From Hermatobates lingyangjiaoensis (taxonomy: Eukaryota; Arthropoda; Insecta; Hemiptera; Hermatobatidae), in assembly GCA_026182355.1 (NCBI GenBank), contig JAPFBL010000226.1, positions 69,501-133,500 of the forward strand: a stretch of 64,000 nt of DNA, given 5' to 3'. Made by a program: the position numbers and the translations under genes. Shown in pieces: positions 34,641 through 47,026 of this stretch. The notes under the pieces were generated by a model. The model was not told the origin of the DNA. It worked only from the letters and a program-made list of their open reading frames with translations, and did not search any database. Positions within the stretch are counted from its first letter, which is position 1, and each line of letters opens with the position of its first letter.

Positions 34641-36699
34641 TTATACACAAAAAAATCAACAAAAACAAATCAGCATTCGAAGCAAATAAAAAAGAGAGGT
34701 GTCATTTCATTTATTAAACATATTAAATTTGGAAATACTTTAAAATAAAAATGTGTACATAATGCATTTAACTGCCTTCCATGGACTACATGCATATGCT
34801 CTCCTTCCCATAATTGTTGATATAATTCCAAATGGACGAGTAACTTTTGATTATTTAATATAAAAGATTATACTACCGAAATAATTTCACTAAATGAAGC
34901 ACAGTAAAAAGAAATATTGTAAAATGTATAATTTGTTCACAACACAAAATAACTGAAGTTGTATGCACTTAACAATACTGTGAGTTAATAAATTATTGAA
35001 TTAATTTATAATCAATTTAATTAATTAATTATTAACCTTCACAATAAGTTATATTGCAAAGGACCTCATTTGTAGGAGTAACAATACCAGTTCTTATTTC
35101 AATTAATTCATTATAATCATGCCTACAAGCATTTAACTGGTTGTGATGAAAATGTAATCATTAATAAAAAGTCTGGAGTAGTCATTTTTAAAGTAATTTC
35201 AACATTAATAACTGTATCAATACCATCACAAAAATAAAATACCTTCTTATTCTAAATTACAATCAAACTACGAAATTTACTACTCGTCAATAACTGAAGT
35301 AAATTACACCCTCTAAATTTACAATGAATGTAATTAATATTATCTATTTTTGAGGACATCTAAGTCATCATATGCTTCATATATACAATATACAGTGCTT
35401 AATACAATATTATTTATGAAGATGAATATTTATATTCTTAATGATATATATCTAAGATATTCTATTTAATTATGCTACTAAATTTTAAGAATTATAACTT
35501 TTATAATTATTTTAATAATTTAATGAAAAAACTCTTTTTTCATTCATCTTAAATTATAATAATTGTAAAAAAAAAATTAAGCAACAATATTTCAATAGTC
35601 TAGCATACTTCTAATTATATAGGTGCCTATTTAAGTAAAATATTCTGAAGCAAATATGTACTTTGAATAAATTAGGTAATTCTTCTTCATAAATAATAGA
35701 TAATAAGCATTTTAAATTTTTCTTAACAATATGTTTATTCCACAAGATTTCATTTTAGCAATAAGATACAAAATGTGTTAACCTAACCAAAAAGAATGCT
35801 AATTTAAAATTCAACATATCATATTCATTGAAAGTAATCATCTGATTATTTGCATTTGCCATTAATATTAAACTATTTAAGTACTATGATACTGCACAAG
35901 TAAGTTAAGACAAAATTGTACTTACTGTTTGAAGTTATCATTATTGTATGAAATATCACGTTGAGTGAATAAGCTTCTAAATTATTAGAATTTTATTTAA
36001 AGACACTCCCGAAAGCGTAACACTTTACTGTGGTATAAGGGCGACAGTTTTACTTTGTTTTTAGCTAGCTGAAAGTAAAAATTATTTCATATTGCAGTTG
36101 TTTGTTTATATGTTTCTTTAAGAAACATTTGGTTTAGTCTATGGTCAATTGTACTATAATTAAATATATTGTCAAAATCATGAATAATCAATTTAACTGA
36201 ATTATTTCTTTCAAATATAGTAGGCTTCATTTTATAATTTTTACAGTAATCCTTACGATAAAAGAGTTACATTGATAATAATAATGATGATGATGATGAT
36301 GACATCATTCAGATAATTATCTTTTTTTCTGGAAAGTATAAAAGTTTATCTTTAATAGGTAGTTGGTGATATAAACAACCACCATTTGCTTGTAAGAAAA
36401 TTGTACTTGTATGAAATGTACGCTTGAATAATTCATCTTGCAAGTTTCTTACTATAATTCAAAATATTTTCACAGCAAGTAAACTAAGATTCCTATTGAT
36501 ATGTACTTGTGCTTGCTTCAACATTAGAATACAACTGACTTAGAATAGACTAGTATGTTACTACTGAGGAATCAGTAACCTCATGCATATGAAACATTTT
36601 AGTTATGTATATTATTAATTTTAGTATAAGTTGGGCAAATATAATTGGCCAGAGACATGTGAACACAGAAACAAAACTACTGATAAAACTAAACGACTA
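34641..36699. other. AT-rich, no gene
   Basis: About 2 kb of strongly AT-rich sequence with a short GAT repeat near 36285. No coding, tandem or inverted structure is recognised. Confidence 0.55.
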
Positions 36700-37085
36700 A
36701 GTTTTTAAAATCACAACACTAAAAAGAGACAATCTTTCAACCATATACTGGTCATCTTCAGGTTAAAACTATGTAAATATCTATAACAAATGAGTCTTTA
36801 ACACAAAACAAAACAAGTGAGAGCAAGACAAAACAAAAGATAGTAGGTTATAGCAAGGTTGTAACAACATTCAAGTTGAACCCTCAGTTGTTGCCAACCC
36901 TACTAGATTCAAGTTCTCTAACAAATTTTTTAAATGTTTTCAAACATAGTGCTGCTTGGTATAACATTAAGTTGATGATTTTGGATGTTAAGGCTGGAAT
37001 AGCAACGGACGATTGTGAGAAAATAGAGGCTATCAGTACAAAGGTTGTTAATCCAGAGGCTGCTGCATATTTTAATTATTAATTT
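36700..37085 (-). mobile_element. possible PLE-end relic and small frame
   Basis: On the minus strand at about 36731-36770: core CUGAAGA, extra U, stem II GACCA/UGGUU, GAA, then AGAUU. This is close to family A, whose stem II is GACCG/CGGUU and palindrome AGAUCU, but the palindrome is broken. The adjacent plus-strand frame of 68 codons (36876-37082) has no recognisable domain. Confidence 0.4.
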
Positions 37086-37879
37086 TGTATATCATACAAA
37101 ATAATTCTAAGATATCAATATTATTTTCAGCGAATTTTTCTTAAGTGACTATCAGACACTTAATTGTAACGGTTCATATATAACAAGACAGAGAATGTGT
37201 ATCAATATTTCTTGCAACTCTGCATAAACTAAACAGATCTAGCATGATGCTAAATCGCTGAAAAATAATCATAACTTTCTTCTTATCCTTATCCTGTAAA
37301 GAGTAGCATCCAAGTATCATTCGTTCTCTCATTATTATCAAATAATATAAATCATTCTGGAAATTTCATTTGACCTGTTATTTTTTCATTTGGATATTAT
37401 TTTATAAGAGGTTTCTGCATATCTTCTCTAGACTATTGAGTGAATATTGAAAGCTAGGTATAGAAAAAACTATTGTCTGATTTTTGGATTAATGTTTAAG
37501 TTAAAATTGAATAAGTTGGTTACCCTATTGTATAGGGTGATTTGTCTTAATTAATTGAACGCCAAAGAAAGCAGAAATGAATTTGAAACCTTCTCAGGAT
37601 CGTAAGAGTAAGGATATATTAATTAGATTTTGAATCTCATTGTTTGTAAAATATATTTATACATCCATCTGCAAGTACAAGTATTTAGCATGTTTAATGT
37701 TGATACAGGGTGTCTTCAGTGCATTCGAGATAACATGACATGGTTATAGTTAATGATGAGTTAACAGATCCACCCAAGTATTTAATTATGTCTCCTATCT
37801 CCGTTTTGTAATTTTCTGTTGATTGGTATTCCGTGGATGTATTTGTCTAGCTCTACTTATGTCGTTAATAAATTGTTTT
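37086..37879. other. no recognisable feature
   Basis: AT-rich spacer; nothing seen. Confidence 0.5.
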
Positions 37880-38015
37880 TTAGCCTTGAAAATGCCAAAC
37901 AACTTTTGGCGAAACGTCAGCATATAATCAGGAGTTGAATTTTTATGACCAAAATCCTCAATAACCCCTTCTGTGAACTTGAAAAATCAGTGGTCTAGAA
38001 GCTATATCAAAATCC
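37880..38015 (+). mobile_element. solo PLE-like end, family I
   Basis: About 130 bp nearly identical to 49695-49800, running from GCCTTGAAAATGCC through GGCGAAACGTC to the tail GTGAACTTGAAAAATCAGTGG. Stem II (GCCA/UGGC) and the ACGU palindrome followed by C are kept, but the core reads UUGAAAA, so it is not a competent hammerhead. Confidence 0.6.
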
Positions 38016-39399
38016 ATATTTCTTACTTCACCACTAAACTTTTCACAACTAACAAAAGAATGATCATGTCTTAAGTTAGGAAGAGAAGAATCCTTTAAAT
38101 AATTTGATAAGAAATATATTATACAATGATTATATACTAACTTACAGCCTTATAAAAGTATACTTAAAGTAGTACAATGCAATAAATATAAATGTAATGC
38201 TCCTGTCCTATGAATCTATATATTCATACGCATTAATACTTTTAAAACTTTACACATTTCACACACCTACATGCCTTGTTTTTTGCAGTTTTATTTTTTA
38301 AACATTTTAATCTTTCTCTGGAAGATTTGATAATACGATTTCTAAATTAATGTAAGCCAAATGGAAATGGAGTTGGAAGTAGTTTTGGGCTAAAGACTGC
38401 GTTTCCTCTTCCAATTGTCAAAAATGTTAGCTGTTTTTTTTTCTTTTTAATGAATATTTATTTAGGGTAGGTGTCACATACAAAGTTTTAATATTTTATT
38501 GTTTATAGTTAGCTACAAAGATATATATATTTTAAGAATTCAAAAGATGTATAATAATGCACCTCTTCTACTTTGCAAATTCACCAAGAAAAAAAAAATA
38601 ATACACGGCTCATTCCTTTTAATGTAGCTGTTTTATTTTTAATTCTGTATATATTTTGTCTAATTATGGAACAGTATCACATTCAGAGTATATCAGGTAT
38701 GACCATAAGTCAAAACCTTTACATTATTGTGTCAGACTCACCTCCTCGTAATGAAAAAAATCTAGAAATATTTTCCTTATGGCGTCATTGGTTCTATAAG
38801 TCCTGTAACATTTAATCGTTTTATAATTAATAGTTTGGATTGAATACAAACAAAAGTTTGTATCTTTTAACACATAATGTGTAATAAATTGGACTTCCCA
38901 CCAGGAAATATTGTCCAAAAACTAAACTGTAAGAGTTACTTCTTAGATATAATGTCAAAATGATCAATCAAACGGTGTAACCTGTGTCGTATTCACAGAC
39001 CATGGGATACATAGAAAAGTTTATCTTATACATTACCCTCCCTTCAGTTATGCCTGAACTTTTTTCTTATATTTGTTTACATTAAAAGTAACATAACAAA
39101 AAATTCAAGAAAATAAGGCCTGTCTAATTTAAGTTGTTTGCAATTTGACTATTTTTATAATACGAACGTACCGAAAGGTACAGTTAATTTTGATTAATCT
39201 AGATTATTTCTTCTATTTACTTTCATTTATTTCAGTCATTTCCTGATGGCTGTACAGATCACTTCTAATACTGACAATGAAGAATCTAAATTGTAAACAT
39301 ATTAAGCAGGGAGTGTAAAGTTTAGAACTGAAAAGTTAAAATATATTAGAAAAGGAATATGTCTTCATATCATTTCTTTTAAATATCTCTATTACAAGA
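38016..39399. other. no supported gene
   Basis: AT-rich; overlapping short frames on both strands near 38570-38920 have no recognisable domain. Confidence 0.5.
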
Positions 39400-39715
39400 G
39401 GTCAGATTAGCCCAGTAACGACGTTCTCGCCTCTGGACTGGTAGATGTGTGGTTTAATACCTACTCTAGCATTCGATTTATTCCCACGGGAGGAGAATAA
39501 ATCTGACCACTTCATACCTCAGAGAGGACTTTAAGTCGTCGGTCCTGAGCCTGTACCATGTCAGGTACCCGTTAAACACCCTACTCTATATATACTTGTG
39601 TATGCAAAATTTAGGACTCCCAATTAAATAAAATGTTGATTGTGTGGTATCACAAAAGGCCGATCTTCGGTCTACGTGTGTTCCTTGTGGGGCTACCTCT
39701 GCATCATAACCGAAC
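39400..39715 (+). repeat. SINE-1 copy
   Basis: Head GAGGTCAGATTAGCCCAG and TCGCCTCTGGACTGGTAG, then TTTATTCCCACGGGAGG, then AAGTCGTCGGTCCTGAG, then the GGTATCACAAAAGGCCGA box and TACGTGTGTTCC. It spans the complete family length. With the copies at 165, 8815 and 15585 it defines the consensus. Confidence 0.75.
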
Positions 39716-40079
39716 TATAAAACCCAAACTTTCATATTACGCAAGCATTTGAACAAAAATGTAATAAAAGTATTTTTCTTATAGTAAAAGGAAAGACTTC
39801 TATTACAGTTTTTTTTTCTTTTATAGAAAGTCTCCATTTTCTCTTATTATATTTCCTTCAATAACAATACTTAATACGAGTAATATACAATAATTAATAA
39901 TAATAATACATTAAAGTAAATTTATTTTAAAAAACATATTTATGTCTAGAATTATTTTAAGTTGTTGAGAAAGGAAAACAACTGAAAATTAATTTCCACT
40001 TTGAAATTTTCACGTTAAAGTGCCATGGTTCTATAGAATGAAGGTTTTATTCATGATCAAAGTAAACAATGTAAGGAAT
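39716..40079. other. no recognisable feature
   Basis: AT-rich spacer. Confidence 0.5.
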
Positions 40080-40860
40080 GCAATGGGGTAGTAATGGAGT
40101 GATTAAGCGCCTCTAATACTCAACTCCGACTTTCGGACTTCACGAGGCTACCCTGTTAATCTGCTATGTGCTGGGACTAACGAAAGAGAAGAAGGAGATC
40201 AGGAGGTGGGCCTGACCACCTTCGTTTCACATCCTTCCTAATCACCAAATCCCCTCGTTTTACTCCATCCCAATCTAAGGTGTTATGCAATCCGTACCGA
40301 AGGATGGATGATACAGGGGTTACTATATTATGAATGGAGCCTCAAGAGCACCAGGTGATCGATCCCCTTGAGTTAATAGCCTTATGGTATATAAGGTTTA
40401 TAATAGGTTTTTTAATATATAAGGTATATAATAGCATTATGAGCCTCCGGTATGCGGTGCTCAGCCGGAACGGACAAAATACCACTGATAGAGCTTCAGG
40501 TTTTTTTCCCTCTAAGGAGAAGGAAGTCCGGATACTATCCTCCAGAAGTGCAGAGCGTCCAAAAGCACTAACTAGTAGGAGCCAACCTCCCACAAGTGCA
40601 CCTGAGGACCCGAAGAAGGAGAAAGGAAGTTACTTTTATAGGGAGCCTAAATGGACATTATCAATGATAGTTTATGCAGATCCTGCAAAGAGGAATTAAC
40701 ACCATTGCACCTGCTGACCAACTATAAGGCAACTTTGCTGCACAGAGGTAGGTGGTTCGAGACACCCAACAAAACCATAGAAAAACTTTTACCACTGGAA
40801 CCAGCAAAATGCTGAGCTTCTTGGATGCGTTGAAGCTAATTGTTGGGTTACTTAGTACAG
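40080..40860 (+). mobile_element. LINE 3' fragment with RNase H tail
   Basis: From about 40655 the frame reads INDSLCRSCKEELTPLHLLT, then KTIEKLLPLEPAK, then after a frameshift at about 40812 MLSFLDALKLIVG. This pattern (CRxCxEExTPxHLL, then a LxFLxALKL end) is typical of the C-terminal tail of RNase H-bearing insect LINEs. Upstream, 40080-40330 is GC-richer and probably belongs to the same element. A 121-codon frame at 40334-40699 is mostly out of frame with the tail and is not convincing as a protein. Confidence 0.6.
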
Positions 40861-41625
40861 AAAGGGAGAAGTACAGTAGTTTTTTTTTTTAAGACGCAGT
40901 GCTAAAGTCACCCTCAAATAATAATAATAATAATAATAATATGCAATAGATACCATCGCCATTAATATATCACAGTTATTATAATGTTTTCAGGATGTCA
41001 ACTGTTACAGTATGTGTTTGTGTTGCAACAAATAAAACAAATTACAAAAACATTTTTATTAAAAACAATCAGATCACCCTTAAGTCTACTAGACCTTAAT
41101 AAAATAGATATGTATTCTACTAACAACATAGGGGAAAATAAAACAAAGATATATGTATTTAAAGATTATTAAGTCTCAAAAGATTCATCACATTTTTTAG
41201 GCACTAAATGTCACAGATAAAAATTTATTAATATCAGACAACGTTACATAAGAATTATAGCATTTCTAATGAAATATTATTTTTTTTTTAAAAAGAATAA
41301 AAAGGATAGAAAATTCAATAGATTACTTCACATCAAAAGACAATAACTGCTAAAATTGTTGAATATCACATATCGATTTTACTCATAAAAGGCACTTGGG
41401 TAAAAAACAATCACCATTTTATTTTAAAAATACTAATTAAACAGTCCAATTATAGTTAGAATAAAAAATTATTCAACATAAAATACAACACAATGGTTTC
41501 AAACAAATACAAACAGAGCAAATGGAAAACAGATCCACGATCCATTATGTATCCATAAAATATCTATGTTAACACTATCGGTTGTCGAAAACATTAATCA
41601 AGACTCATGTACACAAGAGTACATA
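40861..41625. other. no recognisable feature
   Basis: AT-rich, with a TAA repeat at about 40917-40940. Confidence 0.5.
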
Positions 41626-41639
41626 TATATATATATATT

Positions 41640-41765
41640 ACTGAAGGTTGGTAGCAATCCTTCTAGCAAACATGTTTCTAAAACTTTTATGCATATTTCA
41701 TGCTTGGTTACCTTTTTTAGAGAAACTCTCAAAAAAGGTAACCAAGCTTGAAATTGGCGTAAATT
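41640..41765. mobile_element. small fold-back element
   Basis: CATGCTTGGTTACC and GGTAACCAAGCTTG form arms of about 25 bp around a short loop at 41697-41750, between TA repeats. There is no hammerhead-like core. Confidence 0.45.
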
Positions 41766-41770
41766 TTTTA

Positions 41771-41799
<29 letters not shown>

Positions 41800-41805
<6 letters not shown>

Positions 41806-42045
41806 ATGATCAAACCACAATATAAAACGGGAAAACAAGACTAAGATCTTTCAACCGTAACAAGCGGTCTTCGTAAGAGTCAAAAACCCATCATGGGTTT
41901 CGACATGGCAGTTGGGTTTTTGACTCTGACGAAGACCGCTTGTTACGGTTGAAAGATTTTAGTCTTGTTTTCCCATTTCATATTGTGGTTTGATCATTGA
42001 TTGTTATTTCACGTGATTATGTGAAATCTTTATATATATATATAT
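41800..42045. mobile_element. minimal inverted pair of family A PLE ends
   Basis: A minus-strand end (motif 41839-41881; core CUUACGA, G5 lost) and a plus-strand end (motif 41932-41974; core intact, stem III AGAUUU) face outward with only about 50 bp between them. TA repeats lie on both sides. No PLE coding sequence is left. Confidence 0.75.
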
Positions 42046-42059
42046 ATATTATATATTAA

Positions 42060-42365
42060 TATAAAAAGATTCACATAAACACGTGAAACAACAATCAATG
42101 ATTAAACCATAGAGAAATTAAAAGCACACACTTGCAGTCTCTAATTTTCGGTTGAACCGTCTTGAGGAGAGATAAGAGAGGGAAACCAAGCGCACTGGTA
42201 GAGAGACGGTTGGAGACCCTCCAACAAGTATCTGGTCTCCAACCGTCTCTGTACCAGTGCGCTTGGTTTCCCTCTCTTATCTCTCCTAAAGACGGTTCAA
42301 CCAAAAATTAGAGACTGTCTAAGTACATTGAACTGTATTTGTCCATTTCGGGATCGTATTTTCTT
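42060..42365. mobile_element. family F palindrome inserted in a family A end
   Basis: A minus-strand family A tail (42064-42108: TTCACATAAACACGTGAAAC, ATGATTAAACCA) is cut at about 42109. A family F palindrome follows, with arms ATAAGAGAGGGAAACCAAGC and GACGGTTGGAGACC inside. Both family F motifs keep stem I CUC/GAG, stem II GGUU/AACC, the AAUU palindrome and A. Each has lost core G5 independently (CUCAAGA on minus, CUAAAGA on plus). Confidence 0.65.
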
Positions 42366-42797
42366 CGAAAAAGTTTATATATACATTGAATAATATATAT
42401 ATTACTCAATTTTTCCTAAGTTTCCTAAATGTTTTATTTATATTTCTTTCTGATAAATAAATGTATACCTGCGTAAATTAAAAACCTATTTAATCAAATA
42501 GTTTCTTTGCTTTACGTTTATTCACAAATCTATCCCATCCACGTATAACTAATTGACACAAATAACAACCGCATACCATTTGTTTTATACGTTTATTGTG
42601 ATTAGCCAAATGTTGAATTCTTACGGAATTTAGCTTTGGCACATAATTTACGGTCAAGTATGTTGTAAAATACCTTTAATGACTCCACTTTTTTTTATTA
42701 CAAAGTACTAATTTATATGACTTTTTCACATGAATGAAAATGTATATTATTAATAGTTTTTTAGTTAAATTATTATGACGGTACATAACTTTACTAG
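42366..42797. other. no recognisable feature
   Basis: AT-rich spacer. Confidence 0.5.
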
Positions 42798-43340
42798 TAC
42801 CGTCTTTTTCCGAAAAGAAGACATCTCCTGAAAATAAGTCCTAGCGTGATTTTGAGGACGTTTTGGACTATAAGCCCTCCCCTGAAAATAGGCCCTAGTT
42901 AAAATAATGTGAAAAATATAATTCGTTAAAAAAATGCTGTTGAATGTAGTGGGTATCTCTAGCTGTTGTAATATTTCAGAGAATTCTTTGGAACAAAATA
43001 TTCCAAGTAATTCCTTGTTTACCTCTAAAGTCCGTTTCAAGGAGGCTACTTAGTCCGTTTCAAGTATTAATGTAACCACAGCTATATTGCAAGACATGAG
43101 AGATTCAGACCAATAATTCTACAGGAAATAGATTTGGAAGACAATGAGAACGGAATTTAAAATTTTGATAATTTATGACGTTGTTCGATGACATAAATTT
43201 TAATTTCTATATAAAAATAAATATTAAATATGTAAATCTACTTAATGTACTTGAAGCCCTCCCCCGAGAATAAGTACTAGCACGGATTTTTGACCTGAGA
43301 ATAATGTAAGGCAGTGTCTTATTTTCGGTAAAAGACGGTA
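42798..43340. mobile_element. non-autonomous DNA transposon with 26-bp TIRs
   Basis: The left end is TACCGTCTTTTTCCGAAAAG and the right end, reverse-complemented, is TACCGTCTTTTACCGAAAAT, both followed by AAGACA. Subterminal blocks CCTGAAAATAAGTCCTAGCG and CCTGAAAATAGGCCCTAG repeat inward, as in the common GAAAATAAGNCCTAG transposons of animals. No transposase is present. A 91-codon minus-strand frame is incidental. Confidence 0.75.
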
Positions 43341-44505
43341 ATTATATGACAAAACCCTCTAATTTCTGTTAAAAGTAGGTAAATACGTAATTGCGCCTAA
43401 TGAATACTAAACTGTCATTCCTCTTTTATATGTATACCTTCCTATATGCTTGACAGATTTAAATCATAAGCACAAACATAAGATATAGACCTGATGATTA
43501 TAAAAATTATTTTATTCCAATTTCACATACATAGGAATTCACTTAGATAAATATAATAACCTATTTTTTTGATAGATGATATTGCAGTCATATATTAAAG
43601 ATTTATCCAGTTAAGAAACTCTCTTGTATATTTCAAAGTAAAGTTCAGTCAGACCTTAGTTTTGGATTGCCTTTTTACTCTTCCCTCTCCTGATGAAGGC
43701 GGATTTCGAAATAAGGTAGTGTTTATGTACGTATACGTAGAAATGTCAGAATAAACAATCATTAATCTATAAAATAGGAAACTATCACAGAAAACTGAAA
43801 AAGTTCTAAGGCCTTTGGAAGTGGTTCGTTCTCAAAGAACTTTAGTCAATGAGGTCTTGAACTCTTTTACATTTATATTGATTTTGTGATGATATCTTTC
43901 ATGTAATATAAATCATTTCAGTTTAGAGCACAAAATAGAAACAATAACTCACATTTTTCTAAAAATTCGGTATCACATCGACTTCAAGAGAACAAAGGTG
44001 AACAAAGCTGCTCACAATACGAAGTCTCTATCACCTATCCAGGCGATTATCAGTCTCATGAATGTATAATACATGTTTGGGTATACCATATAACAGATTA
44101 ACACGGTAATCTCTCAGAAAAAGCATAGAGAGAAATTCAGGGAATTCAGCCAGTATACATGCTATGGAAATGTAGATTATAAATTATGGTGTTTCCGTTC
44201 TAGTTATCATTAATATTTATAACCTTCTGATGGAATTTTGTTTTTACAATGGGAGGAAAGATTCTGTGATCTTAAGTGCTTTTTCACTTACTCTCCACAA
44301 AAAACCTTTCATCAACCCTAAAAGCCTACAGCCCAATTAAGAGCCAGGTATGCAGAGCTTTTGCAAAAACAATATAAAACAGACGTCAAACCAACGGAAT
44401 TACTTTAACCTGGACGTCCGTATGGTGCTAAACATATAATCAATCAAAATTCTTTCCTCATGGTGAAGAAAGGATTTAAAAGAAAATTTAATGCATGTTG
44501 AAATC
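43341..44505. other. no gene; family G PLE-end relic at 43684-43722
   Basis: At 43684 CTCTCCTGATGAAGG is followed by CGGATTTCGAAATAAGG on the plus strand, a family G motif with a weak stem II. The rest of this stretch shows nothing recognisable. Confidence 0.5.
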
Positions 44506-44656
44506 CCTTAAGGATCCAACCACAAGAGAACTGAAAAAGATATCTCTGATGTTTAAGGATCTTAACCTTCAACCATAAGAGAACTGAAAAAGATATCTCT
44601 GATGTTTAAAGATCTTAACCTTAAGGATCCAACCAAAAGAAAACTGAAAAAGATAT
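44506..44656. repeat. tandem repeat, three units of roughly 65 bp
   Basis: AGAGAACTGAAAAAGATATC occurs at about 44525 and 44580, and AAGAAAACTGAAAAAG at 44636. TTAAGGATCCAACCA separates units one and three. Confidence 0.75.
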
Positions 44657-45554
44657 CAAAATTTCTTTAAACATTTCAAGAACTAATTCATAACTAGCTA
44701 CAAAAAATGAAATACATAAATACATTATAATTGATCAAAACTAGAAATAAACATATTGATAGTCTTTTTCTATTAACACTACTTAATTTAAGAAACTCAA
44801 TATGATTGTACTAGAGTAGAACCTTGGTTTCTTTCTTAGACGTTTTACGTGTTAAGTATTAAAGTCTTAATCTTTATTTACACAATAAAAACATATGTTT
44901 CGTGTACAATACTAAACATACTAACATTGATACACATTTAAACAAGTTCATTTTTTATCAAAACTAATTAAAGTCAATCCAAAATCACATACTTACTTAT
45001 AAATATTGCTAAATATATAATCATTTCATTATTACAATACTACTCAGTAGTGAATTTTCATCTTGAAACAAATTTACTTCAATAATACTTATGAAAATTT
45101 ATTACAACAATATTTTATTATTACAATAATAATCAGAAGTGAATTTTCATTTTGAAAAAAAATTTATCAAAACTGAGAAATATACTTACCGTATACAACG
45201 ATATGAATTGAAATACTTGTAAGACCCCGTCAACCTTGATCAATTTACAACCAGGAAATCACACTTTACTATTTTTTAACCATAATATGTACATTAAATA
45301 GGGCATATAATATTGTTCAAGCTAAAAAGAAGTCCATAAAAACAGATCAAGCAGCAAAAAAAAAAAGGAATAAAATAAAACGAAAACGAACTGTGTAATA
45401 GTTGATAATACGTAATCAGTATTTGTAATTTTCTTTGTTTATTTATTTATGTATTAAACCTGTTGATGACATATGAATGTTGAAAAAGCTTGTTTATTAG
45501 TGTAAGGTGAATATACATTTAGATCATGTTATTAAATTTCTTTCGTTCATTGGA
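44657..45554. other. AT-rich; ~100-bp duplication at 45026-45170
   Basis: GTGAATTTTCATYTTGAAA plus a flanking ATTACAAT segment is present twice about 97 bp apart. Nothing else is seen. Confidence 0.5.
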
Positions 45555-45705
45555 CCTATTTACTTGGAAATGTCATTGGCGAACCTGATTTATAGTTTAC
45601 CTACTACAATAAGGAATAGCCAGGAGGTTAGAGGTTTTTCCTTATTGTAGTAGGTAAACTATAAATCAGGTTCGCCAATGACATTTCCAAGTAAATAGGT
45701 AAATA
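45555..45705. mobile_element. perfect fold-back element, ~62-bp arms
   Basis: CTATTTACTTGGAAATGTCA through CTACAATAAGGAA (45557-45617) is followed after about 20 bp by its exact reverse complement (to about 45699). The near-perfect arms imply a recent origin or maintenance by gene conversion. It has no core motif. A family A end adjoins it. Confidence 0.75.
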
Positions 45706-45719
45706 TATATATATATGTA

Positions 45720-45816
45720 TATAAATGATCAAACCACAATAAGAAAATGGGAAAACAAGACTAAGATCTTTCAACCGTAACAAGCGGTCTTCGTCAGAGT
45801 CAAAAACCCAACTGAA
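45720..45816 (-). mobile_element. PLE terminal repeat, family A
   Basis: Minus-strand family A end, from GATCAAACCACAATAAG to AAAAACCCAACTG. Confidence 0.75.
45759..45801 (-). ncRNA. hammerhead-like motif, family A (intact)
   Basis: Same parts as the copy at 17227-17269, with no core changes: stem I GACU/AGUC, CUGACGA, extra A, GACCG/CGGUU, GAA, AGAUCU, U. Confidence 0.55.
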
Positions 45817-45839
45817 ATCTTCATGTGAAATCAATTAAA

Positions 45840-46100
45840 AGAAACAGTCCAGCGGACTTTTTTAAATAAAATAAATTCAAAACAAAGGAAACACACAGAC
45901 ATAACTCACATCGATATTTCGACCATCGTCGTCATCAGGAGGTGTGAAGAGCGAAGAGTCCCGCAGGAAGGGAGGGCGGTGACTCCGCCCTGCCTTCCTG
46001 CGGGACTCTTCATTCCTCCTGATGACGACGATGGTCGAAATATCGATGTGAGTTATGTCTGTGTCTTTCTGTGTGTTTCCTTCGTTTTGAATTTATTGTA
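45840..46100. mobile_element. palindromic PLE-end element, family G
   Basis: Arms ACTCACATCGATATTTCGAC and its inverse. The interior AGAGTCCCGCAGGAAG mirrors CTTCCTGCGGGACTC around a GC-rich tip (45975-45990). The plus motif at 46016-46052 has stem I CUC, core CUGAUGA, extra C, stem II GAC/GUC, GAA and a central AUCGAU palindrome, with GAG further on. The exact stem III/stem I junction is less regular than in families A-F. The minus copy is the same. Confidence 0.65.
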
Positions 46101-47026
46101 TATATATGTATATATAAACAAATAAGTTCAAACCTAAATTCTTTCCATAATCTTAACCACATTAAAATACACTTTAATACTTTTAAACCAAAAAGGAGGA
46201 TCAAATAGAGCATAAAATAAATGTAATCTAAAAAGAAGTCCATAAAGACGACTCAAACAGAAAAGAAAGGAAGATAAATTTTATTTTAGTGCATAATGTT
46301 TATGATCAAATCAATGAATCAATGATCAATCAATGAATTTAATTTAAACACGAGATAAGAAGCACTGAACTCCATCAATGTTTTAGATCACCACTAATTC
46401 TTTTTTAAGTACACAATTTTATAAAATAAAAAAGATAACATTAACACTCACTCTTTTGAGATTCTTGACAACCATTCTTGTTTATTTAGTTTTATTTCAT
46501 ACGATGAAAAAAAAAATGAATTCAAAGTAGTGTTGAGGAACCGATTTTTGACAATCATCAAATTTTCGCTTTGGAAATAAAGTTCCTATGGAATAAAGTT
46601 TCAAATGATTAATGTATATGTTGTATTCGTATACAACGGAAATTTAAACAATTATTTCAAAATTTCATTCTTTTAGTCAACAAAATATTAAATAATTTTC
46701 TCTGTAAATTTCATTGATAATAAACTTATTTACCATTATTTTAAGTATCCAAAATATTTCTAACAACATGTGGTGATACCCGGACCTTAATTTTAAACAC
46801 TGACTGGATCTTTAAGAATTATCAATATACCAAATATCTCTCTGAAATGTATTGGCTTCGAATCTTCATGTTTAAACACTTGGGCTACCTTATAAATTTT
46901 GAAGTACTGATATGTTTCTATGAAATATTTTTATAATTGTCTTAATGCTTGGGCTTGCCTTATCTTCATGACTTATGTCTATGAAATAGAAGCGTGTTTG
47001 AACACTTGGTCGATCTTTATGAGTTT
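46101..47026. other. downstream flank of the zinc-finger gene
   Basis: AT-rich, would contain the 3' UTR and polyadenylation signals of the minus-strand gene. AATAAA-like words on the minus strand are too common here to choose one. Confidence 0.45.

Noticed and set aside
36876..37082. 68-codon frame
   Set aside because: Looks somewhat protein-like but no family or exon borders; left as part of a possible PLE relic.
38573..38918. Overlapping short frames on both strands
   Set aside because: AT-rich chance frames without domains.
40334..40699. 121-codon frame starting near 40334
   Set aside because: Recognisable LINE tail lies mostly in a different frame; the N-terminal part is not convincing.
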